Positions 1-25,177 of a DNA stretch of 64,000 bases are shown here, piece by piece. Positions within the stretch are counted from its first letter, which is position 1. Every line of letters begins with the position of its first letter. The stretch is from NCBI RefSeq assembly GCF_004328625.1, contig NZ_CP032229.1, positions 5,766,001 through 5,830,000 of the forward strand, given 5' to 3'. Both the position numbers and the translations under genes were made by a program. The notes beneath the pieces were generated by a model, which was given only the letters and a program-made list of their open reading frames with translations, had not been told where the DNA came from and searched no databases. The stretch is from Streptomyces seoulensis. Its GTDB lineage: Bacteria; Actinomycetota; Actinomycetes; Streptomycetales; Streptomycetaceae.

Positions 1-564
1 TGGCCGGATACGATCACCCCAAAAGCGGGGTGCGCGGTCTGTTCTTCGCTCCGGGTGTCTTGAACTGGCCGCTGCGGCGGGGTGTCCCGGGCGAAAACGG
101 GGCGCACGGTCGGCGCACGGGTGCGTACCCCGGGGCCCTGTGCGCTCAACTGAGGACGCGGCGGCACAGGTGCCGGATCGGCCTGATCGCCCTGGGTCAT
201 ATGCGGGTGAACCGCGTTACTCCGGGCTCCCGTTGGCCGAACGGAGGATGTCGAATGCCTTCCGGCATATGCCAAGGGCAGCGCGAGCGGTTATTGCGCG
301 CTCTATTACCCATCGGTAATCAATCGAACGAGTACCGTCGATCGTGGACTTTCCCTTAGTGTGATGAGTGTGAATGAACAGGGTCCGGGCAGTCTGGTTC
401 CGACCGGCCGCACGGGAACTGTCATCTCGGGGGTGGGAGTGAATCGCTCCTTCGTTCGATCTGACGCACCGTCCGGATCGGGCAAGCAGTCCGGGAGTCG
501 CGGAAACGGAATGCGCGGCGGCTCGGAGAAACAAGATGATGTACGTGCTGCCGAGGGGGGCGTC
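1..564. other. Gene-free leader region upstream of mbtH
   Basis: I see no convincing gene here; the open frames lack family similarity and ribosome sites. A small hairpin CACCCC-6 nt-GGGGTG lies at 15-32 and may end an upstream transcript, though no T-run follows. From about 240 to 365 the sequence is clearly more AT-rich than its surroundings, which is the usual look of a promoter region. It contains a perfect inverted repeat at 305-320 and a possible -10 element TAGTGT at 357-362. This region probably carries the promoter for mbtH and perhaps the NRPS genes. Confidence 0.5.
305..320. promoter_or_regulatory. Perfect inverted repeat, candidate operator
   Basis: ATTACC-CATC-GGTAAT is a perfect 6-4-6 dyad in an AT-rich stretch about 245 bases before the mbtH start. 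It is the only such dyad in the leader and lies about 37 bases before the possible -10 element at 357. It could be the binding site of a regulator encoded outside the window. The assignment rests on symmetry and position only. Confidence 0.35.
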
Positions 565-780
565 GTGGTCAATCCATTCGACGATGAGTCGGGCAAGTTC
601 CTGGTGCTCGTGAACGAAGAGGGCCAGCACTCACTCTGGCCGGCGACGCTCGCCGTGCCGGGCGGCTGGCGGGCCGAGGGCCCGGAGGGGTCGCGCCAGG
701 AGTGCCTGGACGCGATCGAGGCCAACTGGACCGACATGCGGCCCGCCAGCCTGGTGCGGGCGATGGCGGCCGACGGCTAG
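565..780 (+). CDS. MbtH-like NRPS accessory protein
   Basis: Small protein of 71 residues that binds and activates NRPS adenylation domains. The family signature is complete: NPFDDESGKF at the N-terminus, then NEEGQHSLWP, PGGW and the C-terminal NWTDMRP. The three tryptophans that define the family are all present. I chose the GTG at 565 because a GAGGGG ribosome site precedes it by about 6 bases and because the family normally begins one to five residues before NPF. A longer frame exists back to 361, but its N-terminus has no family similarity. It precedes the two NRPS genes in the same direction, so it probably serves their six adenylation domains. A hairpin follows the stop. Confidence 0.93.
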   Translation: MVNPFDDESGKFLVLVNEEGQHSLWPATLAVPGGWRAEGPEGSRQECLDAIEANWTDMRPASLVRAMAADG

Positions 781-1179
781 ACCGTCCCGCGACCCCGGCC
801 CGTCCGGGGTGTCATGCCTGGTCGTACGGCATTTCGCCGCCGAGTGACCCCCTGGGCGCCGCTCTCGCCCCGGGGGCCCGTCGGCCGGTGTGCAGGACGA
901 CCGTCACCGCTGGCGAGACGCTCGCGCCGGTTCCCGTTCCCCCCGCGGACCTCCCGGCGGCCCACCCCGGCCGCAGGGTCGACGCGCGTGGATACGAGGG
1001 GCACTCGTGCGCCGGTAAGCGGGAGTGCGGATGGGCGCGGCCGTGTCCGACATCTCGCAGACGCACTTTCTTCCTTTCACCGTCACGGAAAGGCCATGGG
1101 GCGAGCCGCTGTGCGCGCGTTCGTTTTACCCGGGCTTTCCTTACCGTCCCCGGAACCTCTCCCCAAAGGTTGATCCCGC
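781..1179. other. 400-base gap between mbtH and NRPS gene, with hairpin
   Basis: No gene is seen. A hairpin ACCCCGG-5 nt-CCGGGGT at 792-810 starts 11 bases after the mbtH stop and could terminate or attenuate transcription. A weaker CCTTTC...GAAAGG dyad lies at 1073-1093. The unusual length of this gap for an mbtH-NRPS pair suggests that the NRPS operon has its own promoter here or is controlled by read-through. Confidence 0.4.
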
Positions 1180-15509
<14,330 letters not shown>

Positions 15510-15513
<4 letters not shown>

Positions 15514-18500
15514 CCGGGTTCCAGCTGGAGGACGTACTGCCCTTGACGCCGTTGCAGGCGGGCATGCTCTTCCACTCGCTCTACGACTCCCAGGCCGTGG
15601 ACGTCTACACCACCCAGTTCGTCTTCGACCTGGAAGGCACCGTCAGCGTCTTCGCCCTGCGTTCCGCCCTCGGCACCCTGCTGCGCCGCCACGCCAACCT
15701 CCGGGTCGGCTTCCTCCACGAGGACCTCGACCAGCCCGTCCAGGCGGTCGCGGCGCAAGTACCCGTACCGCTGGAGGAGCTGGACCTGACCTCGGCCGGT
15801 ACGGAGGCGCTGGAGGCGTTCCTCGCCGAGGACCGCACCCGGCGGTTCGACCTCACCACCCCGCCCCTGATGCGGTTCACCCTCGTCCACACCGGGCCCG
15901 GCCGGCACCAGCTGGTGATGACCAGCCACCACCTCCTCTTCGACGGCTGGTCCGTCCCGCTGCTGGTCCGCGAGCTGTTCGAGCTGTACGCCCGCCAGGG
16001 CGACGACCTCACGCTGCCCCGCGTCACCCCGTACCGCACCTACCTCGCCTGGCTCGCCGCGCAGGACCGGGCGGCCACGCTGGACACCTGGCGGGAGGCG
16101 CTGGCGGGGCTGGAGACGCCGACCCTGCTCGCCGGGCGGGACGCGCCGGAGGGCCCGGACTCCGCCGAGCTGCCCGAGACCCTGGTGCTGGAGCTGGACC
16201 GGGACACCACACACCGGCTGCGCGAGACGGCCCGCGCCTCCCGGCTCACCCTCAACACCCTGGTCCAGTGCGCCTGGGGGCTGGTGCTGGCCCACCTGAC
16301 CGGACGCTCCGACGTGGTGTTCGGCACCACCGTCTCCGGGCGGCCGCCGGAGATCCCCGGCATCGAGACGATGATCGGCCTGTTCATCAACACCGTCCCG
16401 GTACGGCTGCGCCCCGAGCCCGGCGAGTCCCTGGCCGCGCTGCTCACCCGGCTCCAGGAGGAGCAGGCACGGCTGCTGGGCCACCAGTACGTCGGGCTGA
16501 CCGAGATATGCGAGACCGCCGGGCTCGACCGCCTCTTCGACACCCTCGCCGTCTTCGAGAACTACCCGCTGGACGCCGAGGCCCTGCGCACCGCCCAGCA
16601 GGGCATGGCCGGCCTCACCGTCGCCGGGATCGAGGGCACCGACGCCGCCCACTACCCGCTCACCCTCACCATCGCCCCCGGCGAGGACAGCCTCCGCGTC
16701 ACCTTCGGCTACCGCGCCGCCCTGCTCGACCGCACCCTGATCGAACAGACCGTGGCCCGTATGCGCCGTCTGCTCATCCGGATGGGGGAGGGCCTCGACG
16801 TACCCGCCGACAGCCTGCCCCTGCTGCTGGAGGGCGAGCGGGAGCAGCTGCTGGCGAGCGGACGCGGCGCGGAACTCCGGCTCGACGTACGGAACATGAG
16901 CGTGCCGGACGTGGTGGCCCGGCAGGCCGTGCACCACCCCGGCACGATCGCCGTCACCGGCGCGGGCGAGGAGCTGACCTACGGACAGCTCCAGGAGCTG
17001 TCCACCGGGCTGGCCAAGGCCCTGACGGGCTCCGGGGTCGGCGCCGAGGACGGGGTCGGCATCCTGCTCGCCCGCTCCTCGGCCCAGGTCACCTCCGCCC
17101 TGGCCGTGCTGCGCGCGGGCGCCGCGTACGTCCCGCTGGACCCGCGCTGGCCCGCCGACCGCCTCGACCGCGTCACCGAGTCCGCCCCGCTGCGCGCCCT
17201 GATCGTGGACGGCACCACCCGGGACAACGCCTGGGTGCGCGGACTGGACATCCCCGTCCTCACCGTGGACTCCGCCGGACGCGTCGTCAGCGGCGGCCCG
17301 TTCGCCCCCGGCGCGCTGCCCGCCGTGTCCGGCGGCGACCGGCTCGCGTACGTCATGTTCACCTCCGGCTCCACCGGCCTGCCCAAGGCCGTCGGCGTCA
17401 CCCACGCCGACATCACCGCCCTCGCCGCCGACCGCACCTGGGCCGACGGGATGGCGGACGCCGTGCTGATGCACTCCGCGTACGTCTTCGACGCGGCCAC
17501 CTTCGAGATCTGGGCGCCCCTGCTCAGCGGCGGCCGGGTCGTCGTGGCCCCGCCCGGAACGCTCCAGCCCGCAACGCTCCGCGACCTCGTCACCCGGCAC
17601 GGGGTGACGGCGGCCTTCCTGACCACCGCCCTGTTCAACGTCATCGCCGAGGCCGACCCCGGCGCCCTCGGCCTGCTCCGGCTGGCCGCCGCCGGCGGCG
17701 AGGCCGCCACCCCCGGCGTACTCCAGCGACTGGCCGCCGACCACCCGGGCACGACGGTCCTCAACGCCTACGGACCCACCGAGACCACGACCTTCGCCAC
17801 CCTCCACCGCGTCCCGGCCGGCGCCCCGCCCGGCATGCCCCCGATCGGCCGCCCGCTGGACGGCATGCGCGCCTACGTGCTGGACGCGGCTCTGCGCCCG
17901 GTGCCGCCCGGTGCCGAGGGCGAGCTGTACCTCGCGGGCCCCGGTGTCGCGCGCGGCTACCTCGGGCGCCCCGACCTCACCGCCACGAGGTTCGTCGCCG
18001 ACCCCTTCGAGGAGGACGGCACCCGGATGTACCGCACGGGTGACGTGGTACGCCGGGACACCGACGGCCGTATCCACTACGTCAGCCGCGCCGACCAGCA
18101 GATCAAGCTGCGCGGCCACCGCATCGAGCCCGCCGAGATCGAGGCGGTCCTGCGCACCGACCCGTCCGTGCGCGCCGCCTGCGTCCTGGTCCGCGAAGAC
18201 CTCCCCGGCGACCGCACCCTCGCCGCGTACGTCGTCCCGGCGCCCGGCCACACCGCGGACCCCGCCCGGCTGGCCGCGCACATCGGCCGCCACCTGCCCT
18301 CCTACATGGTGCCGTCCGCCATCCAGCCGCTCGACGCCCTCCCGCTGACCGTCAACGGAAAGGTGGACCGGGCCGCGCTGCCCGCCCCCGCCGCCACGGG
18401 ACCCGGAGGTGCGGGACGGGCGCCGCGCGGGGCGCACGAGGAGATCGTCGCCGGACTGTTCGCGGACGTGCTCGGTGTGCCCCAGGTCGGCGTCGACGAC

Positions 18501-21500
18501 GACTTCTTCGCCCTCGGCGGCCACTCCCTGCTCGCCACCCGGCTGGTGGGCCGCGTCCGTACCGCGCTGGGCACCGAGACCGAGATCCGTACCCTCTTCG
18601 AGAACCCGACGGTCGCCTCCTTCGCCGCCGTCCTCGCCGACGGCGACCGCCCGGCCCGCCCGGCCCTGGTCCCGCAGCCGCGCCCCGAGGTGCTGCCGCT
18701 GTCCTACGCCCAGCGTCGCCTGTGGTTCCTGCACCGGCTCGACGGCCCCTCGGCCACCTACAACATCCCCTTCGCCGTACGCCTCGACGGCCCGCTGGAC
18801 CAGGACGCCTTGCGCGCCGCGCTGGACGACGTGGTGGCCCGGCACTCCGCGCTGCGCACGCTCTTCCCGGCCGACGGGGACGGCCCGCACCAGCGCATCA
18901 CCGAACCCGGCGCGGCGGACGTGCCGTTCACCGTCCGGGACGCCGACGAGGGCCGGCTCGACGCGGCCGTCGCGGAGGCCGCCGCCGAGGCCATCGACAT
19001 AGAGGCCGAACTCCCGCTCCGGGCCACGCTGTTGCGGCTCGCCGACGACTCCCACGTACTCGTCCTCGTCGTCCACCACATCGCCGCCGACGGCTCCTCC
19101 CTCGCGCCCCTCGCCCGCGACCTGGGCACCGCCTACCGCGCCCGCTCCGGCGGCCGGGCCCCGGCGTGGACCGCACCCCCGGTCGACCACGTGGACCACG
19201 CCCTCTGGCAGCGGACCCTCCTCGGCGACGAGAGCGACCCCGCCAGCGTGCTCTCCGGCCAGCTGGAGCACTGGCAGCGGGCGCTCGCCGGACTGCCCGA
19301 GCTGATCGACCTGCCGTGGGACCGGCCGCGCCCCGCCGTGCCCCACCACACCGGCGCCACCCACGACTTCATCCTGGACGCCGATACCGCCCGGCGGATC
19401 GCGGACCTTGCCCGCACCAGCGGATGCAGCGTCTTCATGGTCCTCCAGGCAGCCCTCTCCCTGCTGCTCTCCCGGCACGGCGCGGGTGAGGACATCCCGC
19501 TCGGCACCGCCGTCGCCGGACGCACCGACGAGGCGGCCACCGATCTGGTCGGCTTCTTCGTCAACACCCTCGTCCTGCGCACCGACCTCTCCGGCGACCC
19601 CACCTTCCGCGAACTCCTGGACCGGGTGAAGGAGTTCGACCTCTCCGCCTACACCCACCAGGACCTGCCCTTCGAGCGGCTGGTCGAACTCCTCAACCCC
19701 GCCCGCTCACAGAGCCACCACCCGCTGTTCCAGACCATGCTCGTCCTGCAGAACCACGGCCCGGCCGCCCCGGTCGAGCTGCCCGGCCTCACCGTGAGCC
19801 CGGTCCCGGTCGAGCTGGACGTGGCCAAGTTCGACCTGTCCTTCACCTTCACCGAGACCCACGACGACCGGGGAGCGCCGGGCGCCATGCGGGCCGCCGT
19901 GGACTACGCGACGGAACTCTTCGACGCGGCCACCGTGGAGGCCCTCGGCGAGCGCCTCGCCGGGCTGCTCTCCGCCGTCACCGCCGACCCCGACCGCCCG
20001 CTGCGCGCCTACGACGTGCTCACCGACGCCGACCGCGCCCGCGTCACCGCCTGGGGCACCGGCCCCGAGGCCGACCGGCCCGAGAGCGTCCCCGCCCTGT
20101 TCCGGCGCCGGGTACGCGACACCCCGGACGCCCCGGCGCTCCGCGACGCCACCACCACGCTCACCTACCGCGAACTCGACGCCCTCGCCGACTCCGTCGC
20201 CGCCGACCTCGCCGCACGCGGCATCGGCGCCGAGGACCGGGTCGCCGTCGCCCTGCCCCGCGACCGCGAGCTGCTGGTCACCCTGCTCGGCGTCCTCAAG
20301 GCCGGAGCCGCGTACGTACCGCTCGACCCGGACTATCCGGCCCGGCGCCTCACCCACATGGTCGAGGACTCCCGGCCGCGCCTGCTGCTGACCACCCCCG
20401 AGGTGCGCGAGCGGCTGCCCGAACTGCCGGTGCCGTACGTCCACGTAGGGGACCTCATGCGGGGCACGGCCCCCGCCTCCGTGGACCCCGACCCGGCGCA
20501 CCCGGCGTACGTCATCTACACCTCCGGCTCGACCGGCCTGCCCAAGGGCGTCGTCGTCACCCACCAGGGGGTCGGCGCGCTGGCCCGCACGCACGCCGAG
20601 CGGCTGCGGGTCGGGCCCGGCGACCGGGTGCTCCACCTGGCGTCCGTCAGCTTCGACGCGGCGTTCTGGGAGATGTGCATGGGCCTGTTCACCGGGGCCT
20701 GCCTGGAGATCGACGAGCGCGACGCCCTGCTGCCCGGACCGGCCCTCGCCGGCACCGTCCGGGAGCGCGGCGTCACCCACCTCACCCTGCCGCCCGCCGC
20801 GCTCGCCGTGATGCCGCCCGGCTCACTGCCCGAGGGCACCACCATCGCCCTGGCCGGCGAGGCGTGCCCGCCGCACCTCGTGCACACCTGGGCGCGCGAC
20901 CGGCACCTGGTCAACGCGTACGGGCCCACCGAGACCACCGTCTGCGCCACCATGAGCGCCTTCCAGCACGCCGACGGCCCCCTCGCGCCCGAGCGCACCG
21001 TGCCCATCGGCGTTCCCGTCGACGGCACCCGCGTGTACGTCCTGGACGACCGGCTGGCCCCCGTACCGCCCGGCGTGGTCGGCGAGTTGTACGTCTCCGG
21101 CGCCAGCCTCGCCCGTGGCTACCACGAGCGGGCCGCCCTGACCGCGACCCGGTTCGTGGCCGACCCCTTCGACCGGGCGGGCGGCCGGATGTACCGCACC
21201 GGCGACCTGGCCCGCTGGACCGCCGACGGCGAACTCGTCTACGTCTCCCGCGTCGACGACCAGGTCAAACTGCGCGGTTTCCGCATCGAGCTGGGCGAGA
21301 TCGAGGCCGCCCTCACCGCGCTGCCCGGCATCGGCTCCGCCTGCGCGATGGTCCGGGAGGACCGGCCCGGCGACCGGCGCCTGGTCGCCTACACGGTCGC
21401 GGAGGAGGGGCAGCGGGTGCCCGACGGTGCCGAACTGCGCGCCCGCCTCGCCGAGACGCTGCCCGACCACATGGTCCCGGCCGCCCACGTCACGCTGGAC

Positions 21501-23012
21501 ACCCTGCCGCTGACCCCCAACGGCAAGACCGACCGGCAGGCCCTCCCGGCGCCGGAGCGCACCGCCCCCGGCGAGGGCACCGCCCCGCGCACCGACCTGG
21601 AACGCGAGCTGTGCACGGCGTTCGCGCAGACCCTCGGTGTGCCCCAAGTCGGCGTACAGGACGACTTCTTCGCCCTCGGCGGTCACTCCCTGCTCGCCGT
21701 CACCCTCGCCCAGCGGATCGAGGAACGCTGTGGCCGGCGCCTGTCCCTGCGGGACCTCTTCGCCGCGCCGACCGTGGAGGGCGTCGCCCGCCTGCTGGAG
21801 CGGACTCCGGGGGAGCAGGGGTTCGGCGGCGGGCCCGACCTCGCCGCCGAGGTCCGCCTCGCGCCCGACATCACGGCCACCACGCGCAGGAGCGCCCGCC
21901 CCGGCACGCGCCCGCTGCTCACCGGTGCCTCCGGGTTCCTGGGCGCGTTCCTCCTGCGCGACCTCATCGAGAGCACCGGCGGCCCGGTCGACTGCCTGGT
22001 CCGAGCCGAGGACCCCCGCCGGGCCGCCGAGCGGCTGCGGGCCAACCTGGAGCACTACGGCCTCTGGCAGCCCCGCTACGAGAGCCTGATCAACGCGGTG
22101 CCGGGCGACCTCGCCGCCCCGGGCCTCGGCCTCACCCCCGAGGACCGCACCGCGCTGGTCCGCCGCCTGGGCCCGGTCCTGCACAACGGCGCCCGCGTCA
22201 ACTTCGCGGCCGGGTACGGGGATCTGCGCGCCCCCAACGTCGCGGGCACCGAGGAACTGCTGCGGCTGCTCGCCGACTCGGCGTCACCGGGCCTGCACTA
22301 CGTCTCGACCACCAGCGTGTTCGCCCCGGCGACCGGCGACGACCCGGTCGTCGTCACCGAGTCCACCCCGACCGGGCCTCCGGCCGGCCTGCCCGACGGG
22401 TACGCGCGCAGCAAGTGGGTCGCGGAGGGCCTGGTCGGCCTCGCCGCCGAGCGCGGGCTGCCGGTCACCGTGCACCGGCCCGGCCGGATCAGCGGCGACA
22501 CCACCACCGGTGCCTGCCAGGACCGGGACCTGCTCTGGCAGCTCATCAAGGGCTGCCTCCAGGCCGGGGCGGTGCCCGACCTGCCGTACGGCTCCACCGA
22601 CTGGGTGCCGGTGGACCATGTCAGCCGGGCGGTCGTGGCACTCGCCGGGGCGGAGCAGCCGGGCGGCGAGGTGTATCACTTCACCAACCCGGACGCCCCG
22701 GACCTCGGCCGCGTCTTCGCGGCGGCCGCGCGGCTCGGCCACGAGCTGAGCACCGTCCCCGTCGAGGAGTGGCAGGCCCGCATCGCGGCCGACCCGGACA
22801 ACGCGGCCCAGCTCTTCCTCGGGGACGAGCCGCAGACCCGGCACGAGGCGATGGACCGGCGGCGCTTCGACTCCCACCAGACGGCCAAGGCGGCGGGTGT
22901 CCTCGGCGTCCACCAGCCCGAGCTGACCGACGAGGTGCTCGCCCGCTACCTCACCTGGTTCCAGAGCACGGGCTTCCTGCCGGAGCCGGGGAAGGGAGGG
23001 TCCGCGCGCTAG
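15510..23012 (+). CDS. NRPS, two modules with terminal thioester reductase (C-A-T-C-A-T-R)
   Basis: Synthetase of 2500 residues that adds residues 5 and 6 and releases the product. Domains: C5 7-445 (HHLLFDG at 140; its [15 protein letters not shown] opening is typical of DCL domains that follow an epimerase), A5 463-955, T5 (Ser1006), C6 1062-1490 (HH 1189), A6 1527-2010, T6 (Ser2060), R 2134-2490. The reductase has the nucleotide-binding TGASGFLG at 2138 and the catalytic Tyr2298/Lys2302 pair. It replaces a thioesterase, so release is by NAD(P)H reduction to an aldehyde, or to an alcohol after a second reduction. Hand-read codes: A5 DAFFAAATFK; A6 DAWTAAAVCK, close to phenylalanine-type codes. 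The GTG start overlaps the stop of the upstream NRPS by 4 bases with a GGGGTGGA ribosome site inside that gene, so the two are translationally coupled. Confidence 0.95.
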
Positions 23013-23422
23013 CGGGCGGACCGCTCGGCGGCGCGCTTGATGCCGTGCAGGGCCTCCTCCAGGCCGCGGCTGACGTGCTCGCCCTCGACGTTGTCGGTGT
23101 GCAGCTCGACGGTCAGCCGCGAGCTGCCCGCCTCGTCGCCCGCGGCCACGTGCAGCCGGCCGTGGTAGTCGTCGGGGCCGGGCGCGCCCCACTCCAGACT
23201 CTTGCCGTCCTCCAGCACATGCACCCACGCCTCACTGGTGACGTCCTGCTCCGGCTCACCGGGCGGGTCGATGTGCGCGGTGACCGTGACCCGGTCCCCG
23301 CCCTCCGGCTCGACCGCGGTCAGCCGGGGGAGGTAGGACGGGAGGTTCTCCACGTCCGCGAGGTAGTCGAAGAGGCGGTCGGCGGGGACGGCCACATCGA
23401 TCGAGTTGTCGTAGTTACCCAT
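23009..23422 (-). CDS. SRPBCC / polyketide-cyclase-like protein
   Basis: Protein of 137 residues with the START/SRPBCC pattern: an N-terminal strand with [25 protein letters not shown], then alternating strands and a long C-terminal helix ([14 protein letters not shown]). Such proteins bind hydrophobic ligands, and some act as cyclases, but this one has no obvious catalytic signature. I chose the ATG at 23422 with a GGGAGC just upstream; the longer frame adds a Pro-rich stretch unlike the family. It converges on the NRPS, and the two stop codons share the same CTAG (23009-23012), so there is no room for a terminator between them. Its opposite strand argues against membership in the NRPS operon. 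Confidence 0.75.
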   Translation of the reverse strand: MGNYDNSIDVAVPADRLFDYLADVENLPSYLPRLTAVEPEGGDRVTVTAHIDPPGEPEQDVTSEAWVHVLEDGKSLEWGAPGPDDYHGRLHVAAGDEAGSSRLTVELHTDNVEGEHVSRGLEEALHGIKRAAERSAR

Positions 23423-23644
23423 GCTCCCGCTGTGCCCCGGCGCGGGGGGCGGTAACGGTACGGACGGGCGGATTGATCCGGACGGGTGAACCGGTGGAAA
23501 CGGCTGGCGCAGCACCGGGTTCAGCGCCGCCGCCCACCCTCGCAGCCGACCTGATCAGGGAGTTTCGCAGGTGGGCAGGATTATTCGGTCGCCTCGGGGA
23601 AACGCGGACCGGGACCCGTTGACCACGAACGCCTGGAGGCGACC

Positions 23645-24109
23645 ATGAGTGACGAGACCCCGATGGCGGACGACGCCTACCAGCCCACCGGTGGCAATGA
23701 GGAGCAGGAGGATGCCGCGCCGCTGGATCTTCAGGACGCGGTCGGTGAGCGGGACTACGACGAGATTCTCGACGAGGGGTACTCCCCTCCGGAGCGGCCG
23801 TTGGGTGTGAATCAGCACGGGACCACGGCCGCCGAGCAGCAGGAGGGGGAGACGCTGGACGAGCGGCTGGAGCAGGAGGTGCCGGACGTGACGGCGTCGG
23901 CCGGGGACGGGGTCGGTGACCTGCCCGGCGGCGAGGGCGAACCGCTCGACGCCGAGGTGGGCGACGCCCGCGCTGGCCGGCTGGTCGCCCCGGACGAGGG
24001 CGCGCACGCCGACACGGTGGGCGAGGAGGTCGCTGAGGACGTGGGCATCGACGGCGGCGCGGCGGGCGCGGAGGAGGCGGCCGTCCATGTCATCCCGGAC
24101 GAGGGCTGA
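23645..24109 (+). CDS. DUF5709 family protein
   Basis: Acidic protein of 154 residues, rich in Asp, Glu and Gly, with no signal peptide or membrane segment. The motifs GYSPPERPLGVN, GETLDERLEQE, AGRLVAPDEG and the C-terminal DVGIDGGAAGAEEAAVHVI are typical of actinobacterial DUF5709 proteins. The family's function is unknown, and the protein is probably largely disordered. An excellent GGAGGCGACC precedes the ATG. It stands alone, with 220 bases upstream. Confidence 0.8.
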   Translation: MSDETPMADDAYQPTGGNEEQEDAAPLDLQDAVGERDYDEILDEGYSPPERPLGVNQHGTTAAEQQEGETLDERLEQEVPDVTASAGDGVGDLPGGEGEPLDAEVGDARAGRLVAPDEGAHADTVGEEVAEDVGIDGGAAGAEEAAVHVIPDEG

Positions 24110-24119
24110 CCGTCCGGTG

Positions 24120-24139
24120 CTTACCGAGTGGTGACGTCG
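24120..24139 (+). promoter_or_regulatory. Candidate OmpR-type regulator site and leaderless promoter of the epimerase gene
   Basis: Direct repeat TTACC-N6-TGACG with an 11-bp period, the geometry used by OmpR/PhoB-family regulators. It is one of three related sites (also 27077-27096 and 30884-30903). The second half-site begins exactly 55 bases before the ATG at 24187 and 43 bases before a -10 element TAGCTT (24175-24180). The -10 lies 7-12 bases before the ATG, so the transcript should begin at or next to the start codon. Confidence 0.6.
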
Positions 24140-24186
24140 GGGCCGTGAGCCGGGGAAGTGGGGGTCCGGGGGCCTAGCTTGAGGGC

Positions 24187-25176
24187 ATGCGTGTATTGGT
24201 CACCGGCGGTGCCGGGTTCATCGGGTCGCATGTCGTCGACGCGCTCAGGGCGTCCGGGCACGAGGCCGAGGTCTTCGACGTCCGCGACGACCCCGCCGCG
24301 GACGTCCGCGACCACGCGGCCGTCGCCCGCGCCCTCACCGGCGTGGACGCCGTCTGCCACCAGGCGGCCATGGTCGGCCTCGGCGACGGTGTCTCCGACG
24401 CGGCCGAGTACGTATCCCGCAACGACCTCGGCACCGCCGTCCTGCTGGCCGCGATGGCGGAGGCGGGCGTGCGACGCCTGGTGCTGGCCGGGTCGATGGT
24501 GGTGTACGGCGAGGGCCGCTACGAGTGCCCGGCCCACGGTGTCGTACGGCCGGGCCCGCGCGCCGAGGCCGACCTCAAGGAAGGCCGCTTCGAGCCGCCC
24601 TGCCCCCACTGCGGCACCGCGCTCGTCCCCGGCCTGGTCGGCGAGGACGCCCCGGCCGACCCGCGCAACGTGTACGCCGCCACCAAGCTGGCCCAGGAGC
24701 ACCTGGCCGCGGCCTGGGCCCGCGCCACCGACGGCACCGCGTTCTCCCTGCGCTACCACAACGTGTACGGCCCCCGGATGCCCCGCGACACCCCGTACGC
24801 CGGAGTCGCCGCGTTCTTCCGCTCGGCGCTGGAGCGGGGTGAGGCGCCAAGGGTGTTCGAGGACGGGGGCCAGCGGCGCGACTTCGTGCACGTACGGGAC
24901 GTGGCGGCGGCGAACCTGGCCGCGCTGACGGCGCCGGACCGGCCCGGCACGCTCACCGCGTACAACACCGGCAGCGGCGAGCCCCGCACGGTCGGCGAGC
25001 TGGCCCGGGCGCTGGCCGCCGCGCACGGCGGTCCGGAGCCGGTGGTCACCGGCGAGTACCGGCTCGGGGACGTACGGCACATCACCGCGGACTCCGCCCG
25101 GCTGCGCGCCGAACTGCGCTGGCGGCCGGAGGTCACCTTCGCCGAGGGGATGGCGGAGTTCGCGGGGACCGGCTGA
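24187..25176 (+). CDS. NAD-dependent sugar-nucleotide epimerase/dehydratase with Cys-rich insert
   Basis: Extended short-chain dehydrogenase of 329 residues. The NAD-binding TGGAGFIG lies at residues 6-13 and the catalytic Tyr163/Lys167 in NVYAATKLAQE, followed by the substrate-loop NVYGPRMP. This pattern belongs to UDP-glucose 4-epimerase-like and dTDP-sugar epimerases. Between the catalytic Ser region and Tyr163 sits an insert with CPAH (Cys114, His117) and CPHCG (Cys139, Cys142), which looks able to bind a metal. The likely role is making an activated sugar for the glycosyltransferases encoded downstream. The gene appears leaderless and carries the same upstream operator as the regulator gene at 27029. 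The exact sugar cannot be told from sequence. Confidence 0.85.
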   Translation: MRVLVTGGAGFIGSHVVDALRASGHEAEVFDVRDDPAADVRDHAAVARALTGVDAVCHQAAMVGLGDGVSDAAEYVSRNDLGTAVLLAAMAEAGVRRLVLAGSMVVYGEGRYECPAHGVVRPGPRAEADLKEGRFEPPCPHCGTALVPGLVGEDAPADPRNVYAATKLAQEHLAAAWARATDGTAFSLRYHNVYGPRMPRDTPYAGVAAFFRSALERGEAPRVFEDGGQRRDFVHVRDVAAANLAALTAPDRPGTLTAYNTGSGEPRTVGELARALAAAHGGPEPVVTGEYRLGDVRHITADSARLRAELRWRPEVTFAEGMAEFAGTG

Positions 25177-25177
25177 G

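Noticed and set aside
15..32. Hairpin at the left edge as a definite terminator
   Set aside because: Only a 6-bp stem with no T-run and no visible upstream gene; recorded only as a possibility.
361..564. Longer form of the MbtH protein starting at 361
   Set aside because: The added 68 residues have no family similarity and the GTG at 565 has the better ribosome site.
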